Positions 8,711 through 17,050 of a stretch of DNA of 64,000 nucleotides are shown here, piece by piece. Position numbers and translations under genes: made by a program. Origin of the DNA: Anaerococcus prevotii DSM 20548 (GTDB lineage Bacteria > Bacillota > Clostridia > Tissierellales > Peptoniphilaceae); contig NC_013171.1 in the NCBI RefSeq assembly GCF_000024105.1, positions 248,001 through 312,000 on the forward strand, read 5' to 3'. Numbering within the stretch: the stretch's first letter is position 1; every line of letters starts with the position of its first letter. The notes under the pieces were generated by a model. That model ran no database searches and had not been told where the DNA came from. It saw only the letters and a list, made by a program, of their open reading frames with translations.

Positions 8711-9952
8711 ATGAAAAAAGTTATACTACATTCAGATATGAACGCTTGTTATGCATCAATAGAACAAAAACTTAACCCAAAGCTTAAGGGAATTCCAATG
8801 GCTGTCGCAGGAAACCCTAAAAATAGGAACGGGATTATCCTTGCCAAAAGCCAAGAAGCTAAGGAAGCTGGGGTAAAGACGGGTGAAGCCTTATGGCAGG
8901 CCTTCGCCAAATGTCCTGATCTTACCATAGTTCCTCCTCATTATGACGAATACCTCAAACACTCTAAGCTTGCGAGGAAAATCTATTATGAATACACCAA
9001 CCAGGTTGAGCCCTTTGGTCTTGACGAGTGCTTCCTTGATGTAACAGGATCGGCCCATCTTTTTGGGACTGGGGAGGAGATTGCCAATAAAATTCGTGAG
9101 AGGATGAAGGAGGAAGTCGGTATAACAGTCAGTGTCGGGGTAAGCTTTTGTAAGATTTTTGCAAAACTCGGATCAGATATGAAAAAGCCTGACGCAGTTA
9201 CCATCATTGGAGAAGATAATTTCAAAGAAATAGTCTGGCCCCTTCCTGTAAGGGAAATGGTGGGAGTGGGTAGGGCTACGGAAAGGAAGCTAAATGGAAT
9301 AGGGATCTTCACCCTAGGAGAGCTTGCTAATACAGATCCAGATCTTATAAGAAATCTCTTGGGCATAAATGGAGTCTACCTATGGGAGTATGCCAATGGT
9401 CTAGATATAAGGCCAGTCCATGACAGAGACCACAAAGAGCCAGTAAAGACTATAGGAAACTCCTCAACCTGTAGAAAAGACTTAGTTAATAATAGAGAGG
9501 TCTTCAATGTCCTCCAAGAACTTTCTTTTTCTGTATCAAAAAGGTTAAGACAAGCGGGACTTGAGGCCTTCGGTGTGGAAATTTTTGTAAGAAATAATGA
9601 ACTCCAATCCTACAATTTCCAAAAACCAATCAAGCTCGCTAGTCAGTCATCCATTGTCCTTGCCAGAGAGGGCTTCGATTTGTTTAAAGAAAAATACAAG
9701 TGGGACTTCCCAGTAAGGGCAGTAGGCATTAGGGCAATCAAACTTAGAAAGGAAGGTGGGGGAAGCCAGATGGACGTCTTCTCTGACTACAAAAAATTAA
9801 TTAAAGACGAAAATTGCGATACAGCCTTGTATAAGATAAGACAAAAATACGGGAAAGACGCCATAAGCTTTCTAGGTCTTATGCGAGATATCAAACTTCC
9901 CAAAGAAATCAACGAAATAATAACCCTACCCATGAATCATTATAATTTTTAG
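8711..9952 (+). CDS. dinB: Y-family DNA polymerase (Pol IV type)
   Basis: 413-residue translesion polymerase that copies past damaged template bases. The catalytic carboxylates appear in LHSDMNACYASIE near the N-terminus and in FGLDECFLDVT (about residues 100-110). The thumb/HhH segment (VGVGRATERKLNGIGI) and little finger (residues about 240-355) follow. No clear QxxLF-type clamp motif is seen at the C-terminus. Length is at the long end for DinB and near the UvrX/ImuB-like group, so the subtype is uncertain. It is expressed from its own near-consensus promoter divergent from an XRE/ImmA pair, which suggests damage-controlled expression independent of LexA. Confidence 0.92.
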   Translation: MKKVILHSDMNACYASIEQKLNPKLKGIPMAVAGNPKNRNGIILAKSQEAKEAGVKTGEALWQAFAKCPDLTIVPPHYDEYLKHSKLARKIYYEYTNQVEPFGLDECFLDVTGSAHLFGTGEEIANKIRERMKEEVGITVSVGVSFCKIFAKLGSDMKKPDAVTIIGEDNFKEIVWPLPVREMVGVGRATERKLNGIGIFTLGELANTDPDLIRNLLGINGVYLWEYANGLDIRPVHDRDHKEPVKTIGNSSTCRKDLVNNREVFNVLQELSFSVSKRLRQAGLEAFGVEIFVRNNELQSYNFQKPIKLASQSSIVLAREGFDLFKEKYKWDFPVRAVGIRAIKLRKEGGGSQMDVFSDYKKLIKDENCDTALYKIRQKYGKDAISFLGLMRDIKLPKEINEIITLPMNHYNF

Positions 9953-9969
9953 GGCTCTTGAGAAAGGGA

Positions 9970-10062
9970 AAAATCGCCTAATTACTAGTAAAAATCTTCT
10001 AAGGAAACCCTCCTAAGAGAGTCGATTTCCTAAGGGATGTCTTTTAGTGATTGGGCGATTTT
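9970..10062. repeat. 93-base imperfect hairpin element
   Basis: The arms start with AAAATCGCC (9970-9978) and end with GGCGATTTT (10054-10062). Pairing continues inward through about 37 positions, with a few bulges, to CTAAGGAAA/TTTCCTAAGG. The tip carries CCTCCTAAGAGAG. It follows dinB and precedes a promoter for the next operon. It could act as a terminator, but size and terminal symmetry also suit a MITE-like element or structured RNA. Confidence 0.55.
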
Positions 10063-10092
10063 CATTTATATTTTGCAAGGAGTTCTTTTTTA

Positions 10093-10124
10093 TTTACAAA
10101 TTGATAGAACTGTTATATAATAAC
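10093..10124 (+). promoter_or_regulatory. Promoter and likely operator of the YtrA-type operon
   Basis: TTTACA (10093-10098), 17-base spacer, TATAAT (10116-10121). The -10 sits inside the dyad GTTAT-ATA-ATAAC (10112-10124), a good place for autorepression by the GntR protein coded immediately downstream. Confidence 0.6.
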
Positions 10125-10163
10125 TATAACAAGAAAGAATCAAATAAATTGTAAGGAGGGTCT

Positions 10164-10541
10164 ATGTTCTTAGAAATTGATTTTGCATCTGAAAAGCCAA
10201 TCTACGAGCAAATCAGACGCGGGATAATCAAATCCCTGTCCCAAAATGACTTACAATACGGCGAGACTCTTCCATCAGTTAGGCAACTTGCATCAGATAT
10301 TGGAGTTAATCTCCACACTGTAAACAAGGCCTACAAGATGCTAGAAGAAGACGGAATCATAGTCATGGATAGGCGTTTTGGTTCGAAGATTGTAGATAAA
10401 ACTAAAGATATTAGTGAACTTCAGAAAAGAAAAGTAAAAGAAGAACTTGATTTTATCATAGCCCTTGCTAAGGTCAAAAATATAGAAAAATCCGACCTTG
10501 ATAGGCTAATAGGAAATATTTGGGAGGGAGAAGATGAATGA
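10164..10541 (+). CDS. GntR-family regulator, YtrA subfamily
   Basis: 125 residues. The winged helix (about 10-70; GETLPSVRQLASDIGVNLHTVNKAYKML is split here between two helices) is typical GntR. The short C-terminal helix without a ligand domain marks the YtrA group, which usually represses its own ABC transporter operon in response to cell-wall-active agents. It is the first gene of a four-gene unit and overlaps the next by 8 bases. A dyad over the -10 of the operon is its likely binding site. Confidence 0.9.
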   Translation: MFLEIDFASEKPIYEQIRRGIIKSLSQNDLQYGETLPSVRQLASDIGVNLHTVNKAYKMLEEDGIIVMDRRFGSKIVDKTKDISELQKRKVKEELDFIIALAKVKNIEKSDLDRLIGNIWEGEDE

Positions 10542-11631
10542 AAATATGAGTATTGCAGTATTTTACGGGATAATTATTATTTTGATAAGTCTTATCCAAG
10601 CCTTCGTCACATCCTACTCCAAGAGGGGCTATGTACTTGGAGTTAGACTAGTGGAAGACTTAGAAAAGGATAGGGAAGTAAGAAAGATAGTAAAAGACTA
10701 TAGGACTTTGACTATCCTTGTAGGATTTGCCCTAGCTTTACTTATAGTCGGCTTAAGCTATCTTATAGAAAATGAGGCCTTGCTTAATTTAGCCTATATT
10801 CTATCAATATTTCTAACTTATATTCCCCTAGTTCTTGCTAACAAGAAACTAAAAGTATTAGCAAAGGATCAAAAAGTAGATAAGAGAAAAGTTGTAAGTC
10901 TAGATTATTCAAAGATAAAAATATTTAACAAGAAGGAATTTTTTGGCATATACCTAGGCCTCCTCCTTATAGTGATAATCTTTGCCATAAGAATCCACCT
11001 AGACTATGAAAACTTTCCAGATAAATTAATTATGCATATGAATAGCAAGGGAGAAATTGATGGGATAGCTCATAAATCTTACCTATCTATCCAATCCCCA
11101 ACTATAGTAAGTTTCTTTATGCTAGCAGTGATGTTTTTTGCAAATCTTTCCCAACTTCTATCAAAGATGAGAATTAGCCCAGATATGCCAGAAGAGTCCT
11201 TGGATAGGCTCTTAGAAACTAGGAGGATTTGGACCTATTATTTTGCAACATCGGCAATTTTACTTATAGTTTTATTCCAAGTAGGAATTCCTTCCTTTAT
11301 GAAAACTGGAGACGACTCCTTGGTTAAGGTCTTAGGCATAATTGCTATTGGGTTTTCTATAGGAGGTAGCATTCTTATAGGAAAGTTTAGGTCGGTTGAC
11401 GGTTCAGCCTTAAATAAAACTGGTAGATATGGCTACGAAGAGGAGGATGATAAGTGGATCCTAGGTGGTCTAATTTATTACAATCCAGACGATCCAGCAA
11501 TATTTGTAGAAAAAAGAGTAGGCGTTGGAACTACTATGAACTTCGCCAATAATTGGGTTAAGGTAATTTTCATTGCAGTGATACTTTTCCCATTTGTTCT
11601 AGGACTTGTGCTTAATATGTTTGAAGGATAG
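10534..11631 (+). CDS. DUF1648/DUF5808-type membrane protein
   Basis: 365 residues with about eight hydrophobic helices. A central extracytoplasmic-type stretch around IHLDYENFPDKLIMHMN with GEIDGIAHKS resembles DUF1648. The C-terminal part (DDKWILGGLIYYNPDDPAIFVEKR then GVGTTMNFAN, written here in two pieces) resembles DUF5808. Such proteins commonly sit next to YtrA regulators and ABC exporters in Firmicutes; their biochemical role is not settled. It is co-transcribed with the regulator upstream and the ABC ATPase downstream, so a part in sensing or protecting the envelope is plausible. Confidence 0.75.
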   Translation: MNENMSIAVFYGIIIILISLIQAFVTSYSKRGYVLGVRLVEDLEKDREVRKIVKDYRTLTILVGFALALLIVGLSYLIENEALLNLAYILSIFLTYIPLVLANKKLKVLAKDQKVDKRKVVSLDYSKIKIFNKKEFFGIYLGLLLIVIIFAIRIHLDYENFPDKLIMHMNSKGEIDGIAHKSYLSIQSPTIVSFFMLAVMFFANLSQLLSKMRISPDMPEESLDRLLETRRIWTYYFATSAILLIVLFQVGIPSFMKTGDDSLVKVLGIIAIGFSIGGSILIGKFRSVDGSALNKTGRYGYEEEDDKWILGGLIYYNPDDPAIFVEKRVGVGTTMNFANNWVKVIFIAVILFPFVLGLVLNMFEG

Positions 11632-11637
11632 GAGATT

Positions 11638-12528
11638 ATGTTAGAGATAAAAAATGTATCCAAATCATTTGGAAGGCTTAAGGCCTTAGACCATGTGAGT
11701 TTTAATGTTAATAAGGGAGATCTTTTCGGTATAATTGGACAAAATGGGGCTGGTAAGTCTACACTTTTTAGGTGTATTATGGACTTTTTTGACTCATATG
11801 AGGGAGAAATCCTCTATGATAATAAGCAGGTGAGTAAAGTTCCCCTAGAAAAAATTGGCTTTCTTCCAGAAGAAAGGTCCCTTTCACCAAAGAAGACCGT
11901 AGCCGAAGAGATTAGATATTTTGCTAGGCTAAATTTAATGAAAAATCTAGATCAGAAAACCCTAGAAGCCTATTTTAATAAATTTGAAATAAAGGGAAGC
12001 CTCAAGGATAAAATCAAAGACTTGTCCAAGGGAAATCAGCAGAAGGTCCAGCTTTTGGCAAGTCTTATCTACAAGCCAGAATTTGTAATCTTAGATGAAC
12101 CCTTCTCAGGTCTTGATCCTTATAATATAAGGCTCCTACAAGATATTATTAAGGAAATTAATGAAAGTGGGACGACTATAATATTTTCATCTCATAATAT
12201 GGAAAATATTGAAGATATGTGTAAGAAGCTAGTTATGCTCAAAAATGGTCAAGTAGTTCTAGAAGGCTCCCCTAAAGAGATAAGGAATTCTTATCCAAAA
12301 GACAAACTCCTAATAGAATGTGAAGGAGATATTTCCGATATATTAAATGATTTTGCAATAACATATACGAAAGATTCAAATACTTATAGGATAAAGTTAA
12401 ACGACCCAATCGATGGAAGAAAAATTTACCAAAGACTTAGAGAAAAGTTTGATTATATTCCTGTATTTGCTCAAACACCTCCAAATTTGAACGAAATATT
12501 TACAAGAAAGGTTGAAGAAAATGTCTAG
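11638..12528 (+). CDS. ABC transporter ATPase (ABC-2 exporter)
   Basis: 296-residue ATP-binding subunit. Walker A GQNGAGKST (about residues 38-46), signature LSKGNQQKVQ, Walker B FVILDEPFSGLDP and the switch His in FSSHNMENIE are intact. The last 80 residues match the DUF4162-type tail common in NatA/YtrB-like exporters. It starts 6 bases after the membrane protein gene and overlaps the permease by 8 bases, so it should form a complex with it. Sodium, lipid or antibiotic export are all possible; the YtrA context favours an envelope-stress exporter. Confidence 0.9.
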   Translation: MLEIKNVSKSFGRLKALDHVSFNVNKGDLFGIIGQNGAGKSTLFRCIMDFFDSYEGEILYDNKQVSKVPLEKIGFLPEERSLSPKKTVAEEIRYFARLNLMKNLDQKTLEAYFNKFEIKGSLKDKIKDLSKGNQQKVQLLASLIYKPEFVILDEPFSGLDPYNIRLLQDIIKEINESGTTIIFSSHNMENIEDMCKKLVMLKNGQVVLEGSPKEIRNSYPKDKLLIECEGDISDILNDFAITYTKDSNTYRIKLNDPIDGRKIYQRLREKFDYIPVFAQTPPNLNEIFTRKVEENV

Positions 12529-13702
12529 ATTTATTACTGTAGCCCTAGATTCTTGGAAAAAACAACTCAAATCTCCAGCATTTTGGCTAGTTGTCTTTAT
12601 GCCGATAATAATGATGGCTATAAGTGGAGCTATCACTTACTTTTCTGCTGATGATGGCATAAAAGAAACTTATATAGTTGCAGAAGATGAGATAGGAGCC
12701 TATTTTACAGAAAATTCTGCCTATAAGCTAAAGAATAAAGACGAAGCAAGAAAGGCCATGGAAGATAAAGAGATAGGAAGTTTTGTAGAAATTAGGGAAG
12801 AAGATGGCAGTCTATCTGCAAAATATCATACAAGAGACCTAAATGGCCAAGAAATAGCCGCCTTTAATTCTATCCTTAGGGAAGTTCAAAACTCTATAAA
12901 TATAAAAAGAGCGGGACTAGGAGAAGATAAGCTAAAAATTTTAGAAAGGAAACCTTCCTTCAAACTAGTTGAGGAAGAAGGGGGAGAGTCCTTTATCATG
13001 TACGGTGCTTATTTTGCTCTTGTATTTTACATGTATATGATGCTAGTAATGTATTCAAATATCCTAGTTGTGGAAATTGCTACAGAAAAAGGCTCAAAGA
13101 TGATAGAATTTATTTTCTCATCAGTAAAGGCAGGTGTATATTTTGCAGGAAAAATCTTCGGTAACTTCCTCGCAGTCATAACCCAGACAGCTATATATTT
13201 AATACTCGCCCTTCTAGCCTATTTTGGAGCCAAAAGATATGGACTATTTGAAAAATTTAATATAGACTTAGGATCTCTTTTAGGAGATATAAATGTCTTG
13301 ATGCTAGTAGAGCTTGCAAGTCTTGTTATCCTAAGCCTACTTATATACATGATCCTTGCGGCCATGTTAGGTTCTCTTGCCAAAAAACAAGAAGATGCCG
13401 GCAAAGTTGGAACACCCCTAATTCTTGTGATAATTTTTGCCTTTGTAATAGCCCTAAGCTTTATGGGCAAGGAAGAAACCCTTCTAATAAAAGTTCTCTC
13501 CTACCTACCTTTTGTATCGGTTTTCTTTATGCCGATGAGACTTATAAGGTCAAGTGTAGGCCTAGGTTATGGACTTATATCTATACTAATCATGCTTGTT
13601 TCTATAATTCTTGCCTATAAAATAGCAAGTAGAGTATATAAGAAAAATATACTAAATTACTCTTCAAATTCTTGGATAAAGAAGATTTTAAGAAAAGCCT
13701 AG
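12521..13702 (+). CDS. ABC-2 type permease
   Basis: Membrane partner of the preceding ATPase. I chose ATG 12521 (MSRFITVALDSWKKQ) rather than the TTG at 12512, because the RBS GAAAGG lies at the right distance and the protein then starts like other NatB permeases. An N-terminal helix is followed by an external domain (about residues 45-160) and then five to six helices from about 165 to the end. The arrangement matches NatB/YhaP proteins. The stop overlaps the stem of the terminator that ends the operon. Confidence 0.85.
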   Translation: MSRFITVALDSWKKQLKSPAFWLVVFMPIIMMAISGAITYFSADDGIKETYIVAEDEIGAYFTENSAYKLKNKDEARKAMEDKEIGSFVEIREEDGSLSAKYHTRDLNGQEIAAFNSILREVQNSINIKRAGLGEDKLKILERKPSFKLVEEEGGESFIMYGAYFALVFYMYMMLVMYSNILVVEIATEKGSKMIEFIFSSVKAGVYFAGKIFGNFLAVITQTAIYLILALLAYFGAKRYGLFEKFNIDLGSLLGDINVLMLVELASLVILSLLIYMILAAMLGSLAKKQEDAGKVGTPLILVIIFAFVIALSFMGKEETLLIKVLSYLPFVSVFFMPMRLIRSSVGLGYGLISILIMLVSIILAYKIASRVYKKNILNYSSNSWIKKILRKA

Positions 13703-13714
13703 TGAGGGCTTTTT
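13693..13714 (+). terminator. Terminator of the YtrA-type operon
   Basis: AAAAGCC and GGGCTTTTT flank a six-base loop; the stop codon of the permease lies within the hairpin. Confidence 0.8.
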
Positions 13715-13775
13715 CTTATGTTTCAAAAAATCGTTTTCTATGTTAAAATTATTATAGGAAGAAAAGGAGTAATCT

Positions 13776-14930
13776 ATGAATGTATATGAAAAAGCTTTAG
13801 AAAAACATGAGAAATGGCAGGGAAAAGTTGCAACAGAAGTGAAGGCCAGAGTTAATAATGCAGAAGATTTGACCTATGCCTACACACCAGGAGTTGCTGA
13901 ACCTTGTAGGAAAATCGCCGAAGATAAGAAGAAGGCCTACACCTACACATCAAAGGCCAACACAATAGCAGTAGTAAGCGATGGGTCTGCTGTTCTAGGA
14001 CTTGGTAATATTGGTCCTGAGGCTGCCATGCCTGTTATGGAGGGAAAGGCTGTTTTGTTTAAGGAGTTTGGCGATGTAAATGCTGTGCCTATCGTCCTTG
14101 ACACTCAAGATGCTGATGAGATAATTAATGTCGTAAAAAACATAGCTCCAGGCTTTGGCGGAATCAATCTCGAAGATATATCATCTCCAAGATGCGTCTA
14201 CATAGAAGAAAAACTTAAAAAAGAGCTCGATATACCAGTCTTCCACGACGACCAACATGGAACTGCAATTGTAACTCTTGCAGCCCTTATTAATGCCCTT
14301 AAGATCGTAGGAAAGAATAAGGAAGATATCAAGGTCGTAATTTCCGGAGCGGGAGCTGCTGGTTTTTCAATAGCTAAGCTTTTAAGAGATTATGGAGTAG
14401 GTCATATTATAGTTTGTGACTCTAGGGGATCTATCAACAAAGACCATCTAGAAGGAGACAATCCTGTTAAGGCAAGAATTGCCGAATTTACCAATGAGGA
14501 AAACTTTAAGGGAAGCTTAAAGGAAGCTATGGTGGATTCTGACGTTTTTGTAGGAGTATCTGCTCCAAATATTATAGATGGAGAAGATATAAAGAATATG
14601 AATAAAGACGCTATTGTCTTTGCTATGGCAAATCCGGTTCCAGAAATCGACTATGACGAGGCCAAAAAAGCTGGTGCGAGAATTCTTGCGACAGGTAGGA
14701 GCGATTATCCAAACCAAATCAACAATGTCCTAGCCTTTCCTGGAATATTTAAGGGAGCCTTGAAGGCCCATGCTTCAGCCATAACAGATGAGATGAAGCT
14801 TGCTGCGGCAAATGCCTTAGCCCAAATGGTTGATGAGGATAAGTTAAATGAAGAATACATCATACCAGGAGCTTTTGAGGAAAATGTAGCTGATAAGGTG
14901 GCCCAGGCTGTGATGGATTATGTTAAATAG
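13776..14930 (+). CDS. Malic enzyme
   Basis: 384-residue malate dehydrogenase (oxaloacetate-decarboxylating), making pyruvate, CO2 and NAD(P)H from malate. The N-terminal malic domain has AYTPGVAEPCR, SDGSAVLGLGNIGP and the metal-binding stretch GINLEDISSPRC, then FHDDQHGTAIV. The Rossmann part begins VVISGAGAAGFSIAKLL (about residue 188), and FAMANPVPEID is the usual late motif. The length is that of the short bacterial form without a phosphotransacetylase domain. It is a single gene with AAAAGGAG as RBS. Coenzyme preference cannot be fixed by eye. Confidence 0.93.
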   Translation: MNVYEKALEKHEKWQGKVATEVKARVNNAEDLTYAYTPGVAEPCRKIAEDKKKAYTYTSKANTIAVVSDGSAVLGLGNIGPEAAMPVMEGKAVLFKEFGDVNAVPIVLDTQDADEIINVVKNIAPGFGGINLEDISSPRCVYIEEKLKKELDIPVFHDDQHGTAIVTLAALINALKIVGKNKEDIKVVISGAGAAGFSIAKLLRDYGVGHIIVCDSRGSINKDHLEGDNPVKARIAEFTNEENFKGSLKEAMVDSDVFVGVSAPNIIDGEDIKNMNKDAIVFAMANPVPEIDYDEAKKAGARILATGRSDYPNQINNVLAFPGIFKGALKAHASAITDEMKLAAANALAQMVDEDKLNEEYIIPGAFEENVADKVAQAVMDYVK

Positions 14931-14940
14931 TTAAGATATT

Positions 14941-14976
14941 GGGGCGAAGCTTCTAGCTTAGCCCTTAATTTTTATC
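14941..14976. terminator. Bidirectional terminator between malic enzyme and ModE-like gene
   Basis: GGGGCGAAGCT and AGCTTAGCCC pair around TCT, followed on the plus strand by TTAATTTTT. The minus-strand gene stops immediately next to it, so it can serve both. Confidence 0.7.
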
Positions 14977-15318
14977 TAAAAAGGAGAAATATTTGTTAAA
15001 TTTTTCTTCCAAGTCCTCGTTTACTTCGTTATTAAAGTCCTTGTAGGCTGTCATTATCTTTCTTCCTTCGTCTGTCAGAATACTCTTTCCCCCATCGGCT
15101 CCACCTCTTTGGCTTTTTATAATATCAAAGCCTAATTCCCTCTCGCATCTTTTGATAATCTTAAGTGCCTTGGAATAAGATAGGCCCATGGCTCCTGCTG
15201 CTTCTTTTGTCGATTGGTACTCATCTATTAATAATAAGAGCTCGTTTATGCCTGGTCCGTAGAAGTTTGTTCTATCACTTTTTATAACAAGTTTTATTTT
15301 TGCTTTGTACTTTTTCAA
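14965..15318 (-). CDS. ModE-type winged-helix regulator (DNA-binding domain only)
   Basis: 117 residues. The LysR-like winged helix of ModE is visible: GPGINELLLLIDEYQS, then TKEAAGAMGLSYSKALKII as the HTH and the RGGADGGKSILTDEG wing that marks this family. The molybdate-binding (TOBE/Mop) domains are absent, as in many anaerobes, so it may sense another signal or simply bind DNA constitutively. No molybdenum genes are near. Its neighbours are not functionally linked in an obvious way. A clear RBS (AAAGGATAT) precedes the start. Confidence 0.85.
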   Translation of the reverse strand: MKKYKAKIKLVIKSDRTNFYGPGINELLLLIDEYQSTKEAAGAMGLSYSKALKIIKRCERELGFDIIKSQRGGADGGKSILTDEGRKIMTAYKDFNNEVNEDLEEKFNKYFSFLDKN

Positions 15319-15444
15319 GATATATCCTTTCTTTGAAATTAACGCTTTTAATTATTATAACACTTCTTTGTCTTAGCCTTCAATCAGATTGAAAATAAGC
15401 CCTTATCTAGTATTATAATATAGTCTAAAACGAAAAGGAGACTT

Positions 15445-16266
15445 ATGAAAAAAGATATAAAATTAATTGTATTTGACATAGATGGTACTTTAGTAAATGA
15501 TAAAAAAGAAATGCTTGACGAAAACGTCACAGCTATAAAGAAACTTAAGGAAAAGGGAATTAAGATAGTCCTAAACTCCGGCAGGACCTTCAATGGTATG
15601 TGGAGGATGCGTCAAAAGCTTGACCTTATGGCCTATGACGACTATTCTATCTGCGGAACTGGAGCTTTTGTAAGGAGAAATGCCGACGGCAAGGCCCTTA
15701 TCTCAAATCCCTTAGGAAAGAAAGATTACGAAAAGATCAAGAGCTTGGTAGGAGAAGAAGACTTACAGATTACAATCCACACCATGAATATCCTCTACTT
15801 AAATGCAGAAGTCCCAAATGATGCCTTCTTGTACGACCAATGGCAAGTTTCTATGCCTTGGTTTAAGTTTGAAAAGTTTGAAGATATAGAGGACAGCATA
15901 TGTAGGATTGCCCTTGCAGGAGAAAAGGACCTTCTCGATAAGTTCACTGAGGAAAATAAGAAAGAGCTTGTCAAAGACTATAAGATTATGAGAAATGAAA
16001 AGCGTCTTCTAGAGATCTTAAACAAAAACTCAGGCAAGTCTGAAAGTCTAAAGAAACTAGCCCAAATGCTTGAAATCGACAGAGAAAACATCATGTATTT
16101 TGGTGATGGGATGAATGATGTGAAGAGCTTGGGCTTTGCAGGATGTGGTGTGGCCATGGCTTCCGGCATGAAAGAAGCCCAAGATGCGGCAGACTTTGTA
16201 ATAGGATCAAACGAAGAGCCTTCCATAGCTAAGTTTCTTAAGGAGTATTTTGATCTAGATGTCTAG
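15445..16266 (+). CDS. Cof-type HAD family phosphatase
   Basis: 273 residues, third Cof-type phosphatase of the window. Motif I is VFDIDGTLV (D11, D13), motif II VLNSGRTF, a lysine in SGKSESLKKLA and motif IV FGDGMNDVKSL. It is more distant from the adjacent pair at 1644-3262 than those are from each other. It opens a closely packed run of genes: it overlaps the next by 8 bases. Function is dephosphorylation of an unknown small metabolite (flavin, sugar or pyridoxal phosphate are known examples). Confidence 0.9.
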   Translation: MKKDIKLIVFDIDGTLVNDKKEMLDENVTAIKKLKEKGIKIVLNSGRTFNGMWRMRQKLDLMAYDDYSICGTGAFVRRNADGKALISNPLGKKDYEKIKSLVGEEDLQITIHTMNILYLNAEVPNDAFLYDQWQVSMPWFKFEKFEDIEDSICRIALAGEKDLLDKFTEENKKELVKDYKIMRNEKRLLEILNKNSGKSESLKKLAQMLEIDRENIMYFGDGMNDVKSLGFAGCGVAMASGMKEAQDAADFVIGSNEEPSIAKFLKEYFDLDV

Positions 16267-17050
16267 ATTTGTAACCTTATCTTCTGGATCATCAGGCAAT
16301 GTAAGCTTTCTTGAGTACAAGGGTTCTCGCATACTAATCGATGCGGGATTTTCCGGAAGAAAAATAGAAAATCTCCTAGCCCAAATCGGAGAGAAAGCAA
16401 AGGATCTAGATGGGATATTTCTCACTCACGAACACAACGACCACATCCAAGGAGCAGGAGTCCTATCGAGAAGATTTGATATTCCAATCTATGCCAACGA
16501 GGGAACCTGGAAGGCTTTTGCCAAGAAGGCTAAGAGATTAAAGGAAGAGAATATAAAAATTTTTAAGACAAATCAGTTCATAAACTTTAAGTCAATGGAT
16601 ATCCTACCCATATCCATCCACCACGATGCTATGGAACCTGTTGGATATGTTATCTATCTGGGAAATAAAAAGATAAGTCTTATTTCTGATACAGGAATAA
16701 TAGATGAGAAAATCGCCTACGAGATTAAGGGCTCTGATATATATTATATGGAAGCAAATCACGACTTAGAAGCCCTAAAACTTGGGCCATATCCACATAA
16801 TCTTAAGCTTAGAGTTATGGGGAAGATGGGCCACTTATCAAATGACCAATCGGCTGAAGCCCTAGCAGATGCCCTAGTTGGTAAGAATGAGACAGTTTTT
16901 CTATCCCACCTATCAGATACCAACAACACCCCAGAGCTTTCGAGATTGACAGTAGATAATTATCTTACAAGTTTGGGACTTGATACAGAAAAAGATATAA
17001 ACTTGGAGGTTTGTGAAAGATACATTCCTTCAAAAATAGTGGAGTTATAA
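16259..17050 (+). CDS. MBL-fold metallo-hydrolase, WalJ/YycJ type
   Basis: 263 residues. The metal motif LTHEHNDHIQG (HxHxDH) lies near residues 55-65, and further ligands are in ISIHHDAMEP, LISDTG and FLSHLSDTNN. N-terminal SSGSSGNVSF is typical of YycJ/WalJ, a presumed 5'-exonuclease-like or envelope-linked protein. In many Firmicutes it follows walRK, but here it sits between a HAD phosphatase and a tRNA thiolase. It overlaps both neighbours (8 bases and 1 base), so expression is coupled. Substrate unproven. Confidence 0.85.
   Translation: MSRFVTLSSGSSGNVSFLEYKGSRILIDAGFSGRKIENLLAQIGEKAKDLDGIFLTHEHNDHIQGAGVLSRRFDIPIYANEGTWKAFAKKAKRLKEENIKIFKTNQFINFKSMDILPISIHHDAMEPVGYVIYLGNKKISLISDTGIIDEKIAYEIKGSDIYYMEANHDLEALKLGPYPHNLKLRVMGKMGHLSNDQSAEALADALVGKNETVFLSHLSDTNNTPELSRLTVDNYLTSLGLDTEKDINLEVCERYIPSKIVEL

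Noticed and set aside
13726-13739. cre site upstream of malic enzyme
   Set aside because: AAAAATCGTTTTCT has the central CG but misses both TG and the final A; too weak in such AT-rich sequence.
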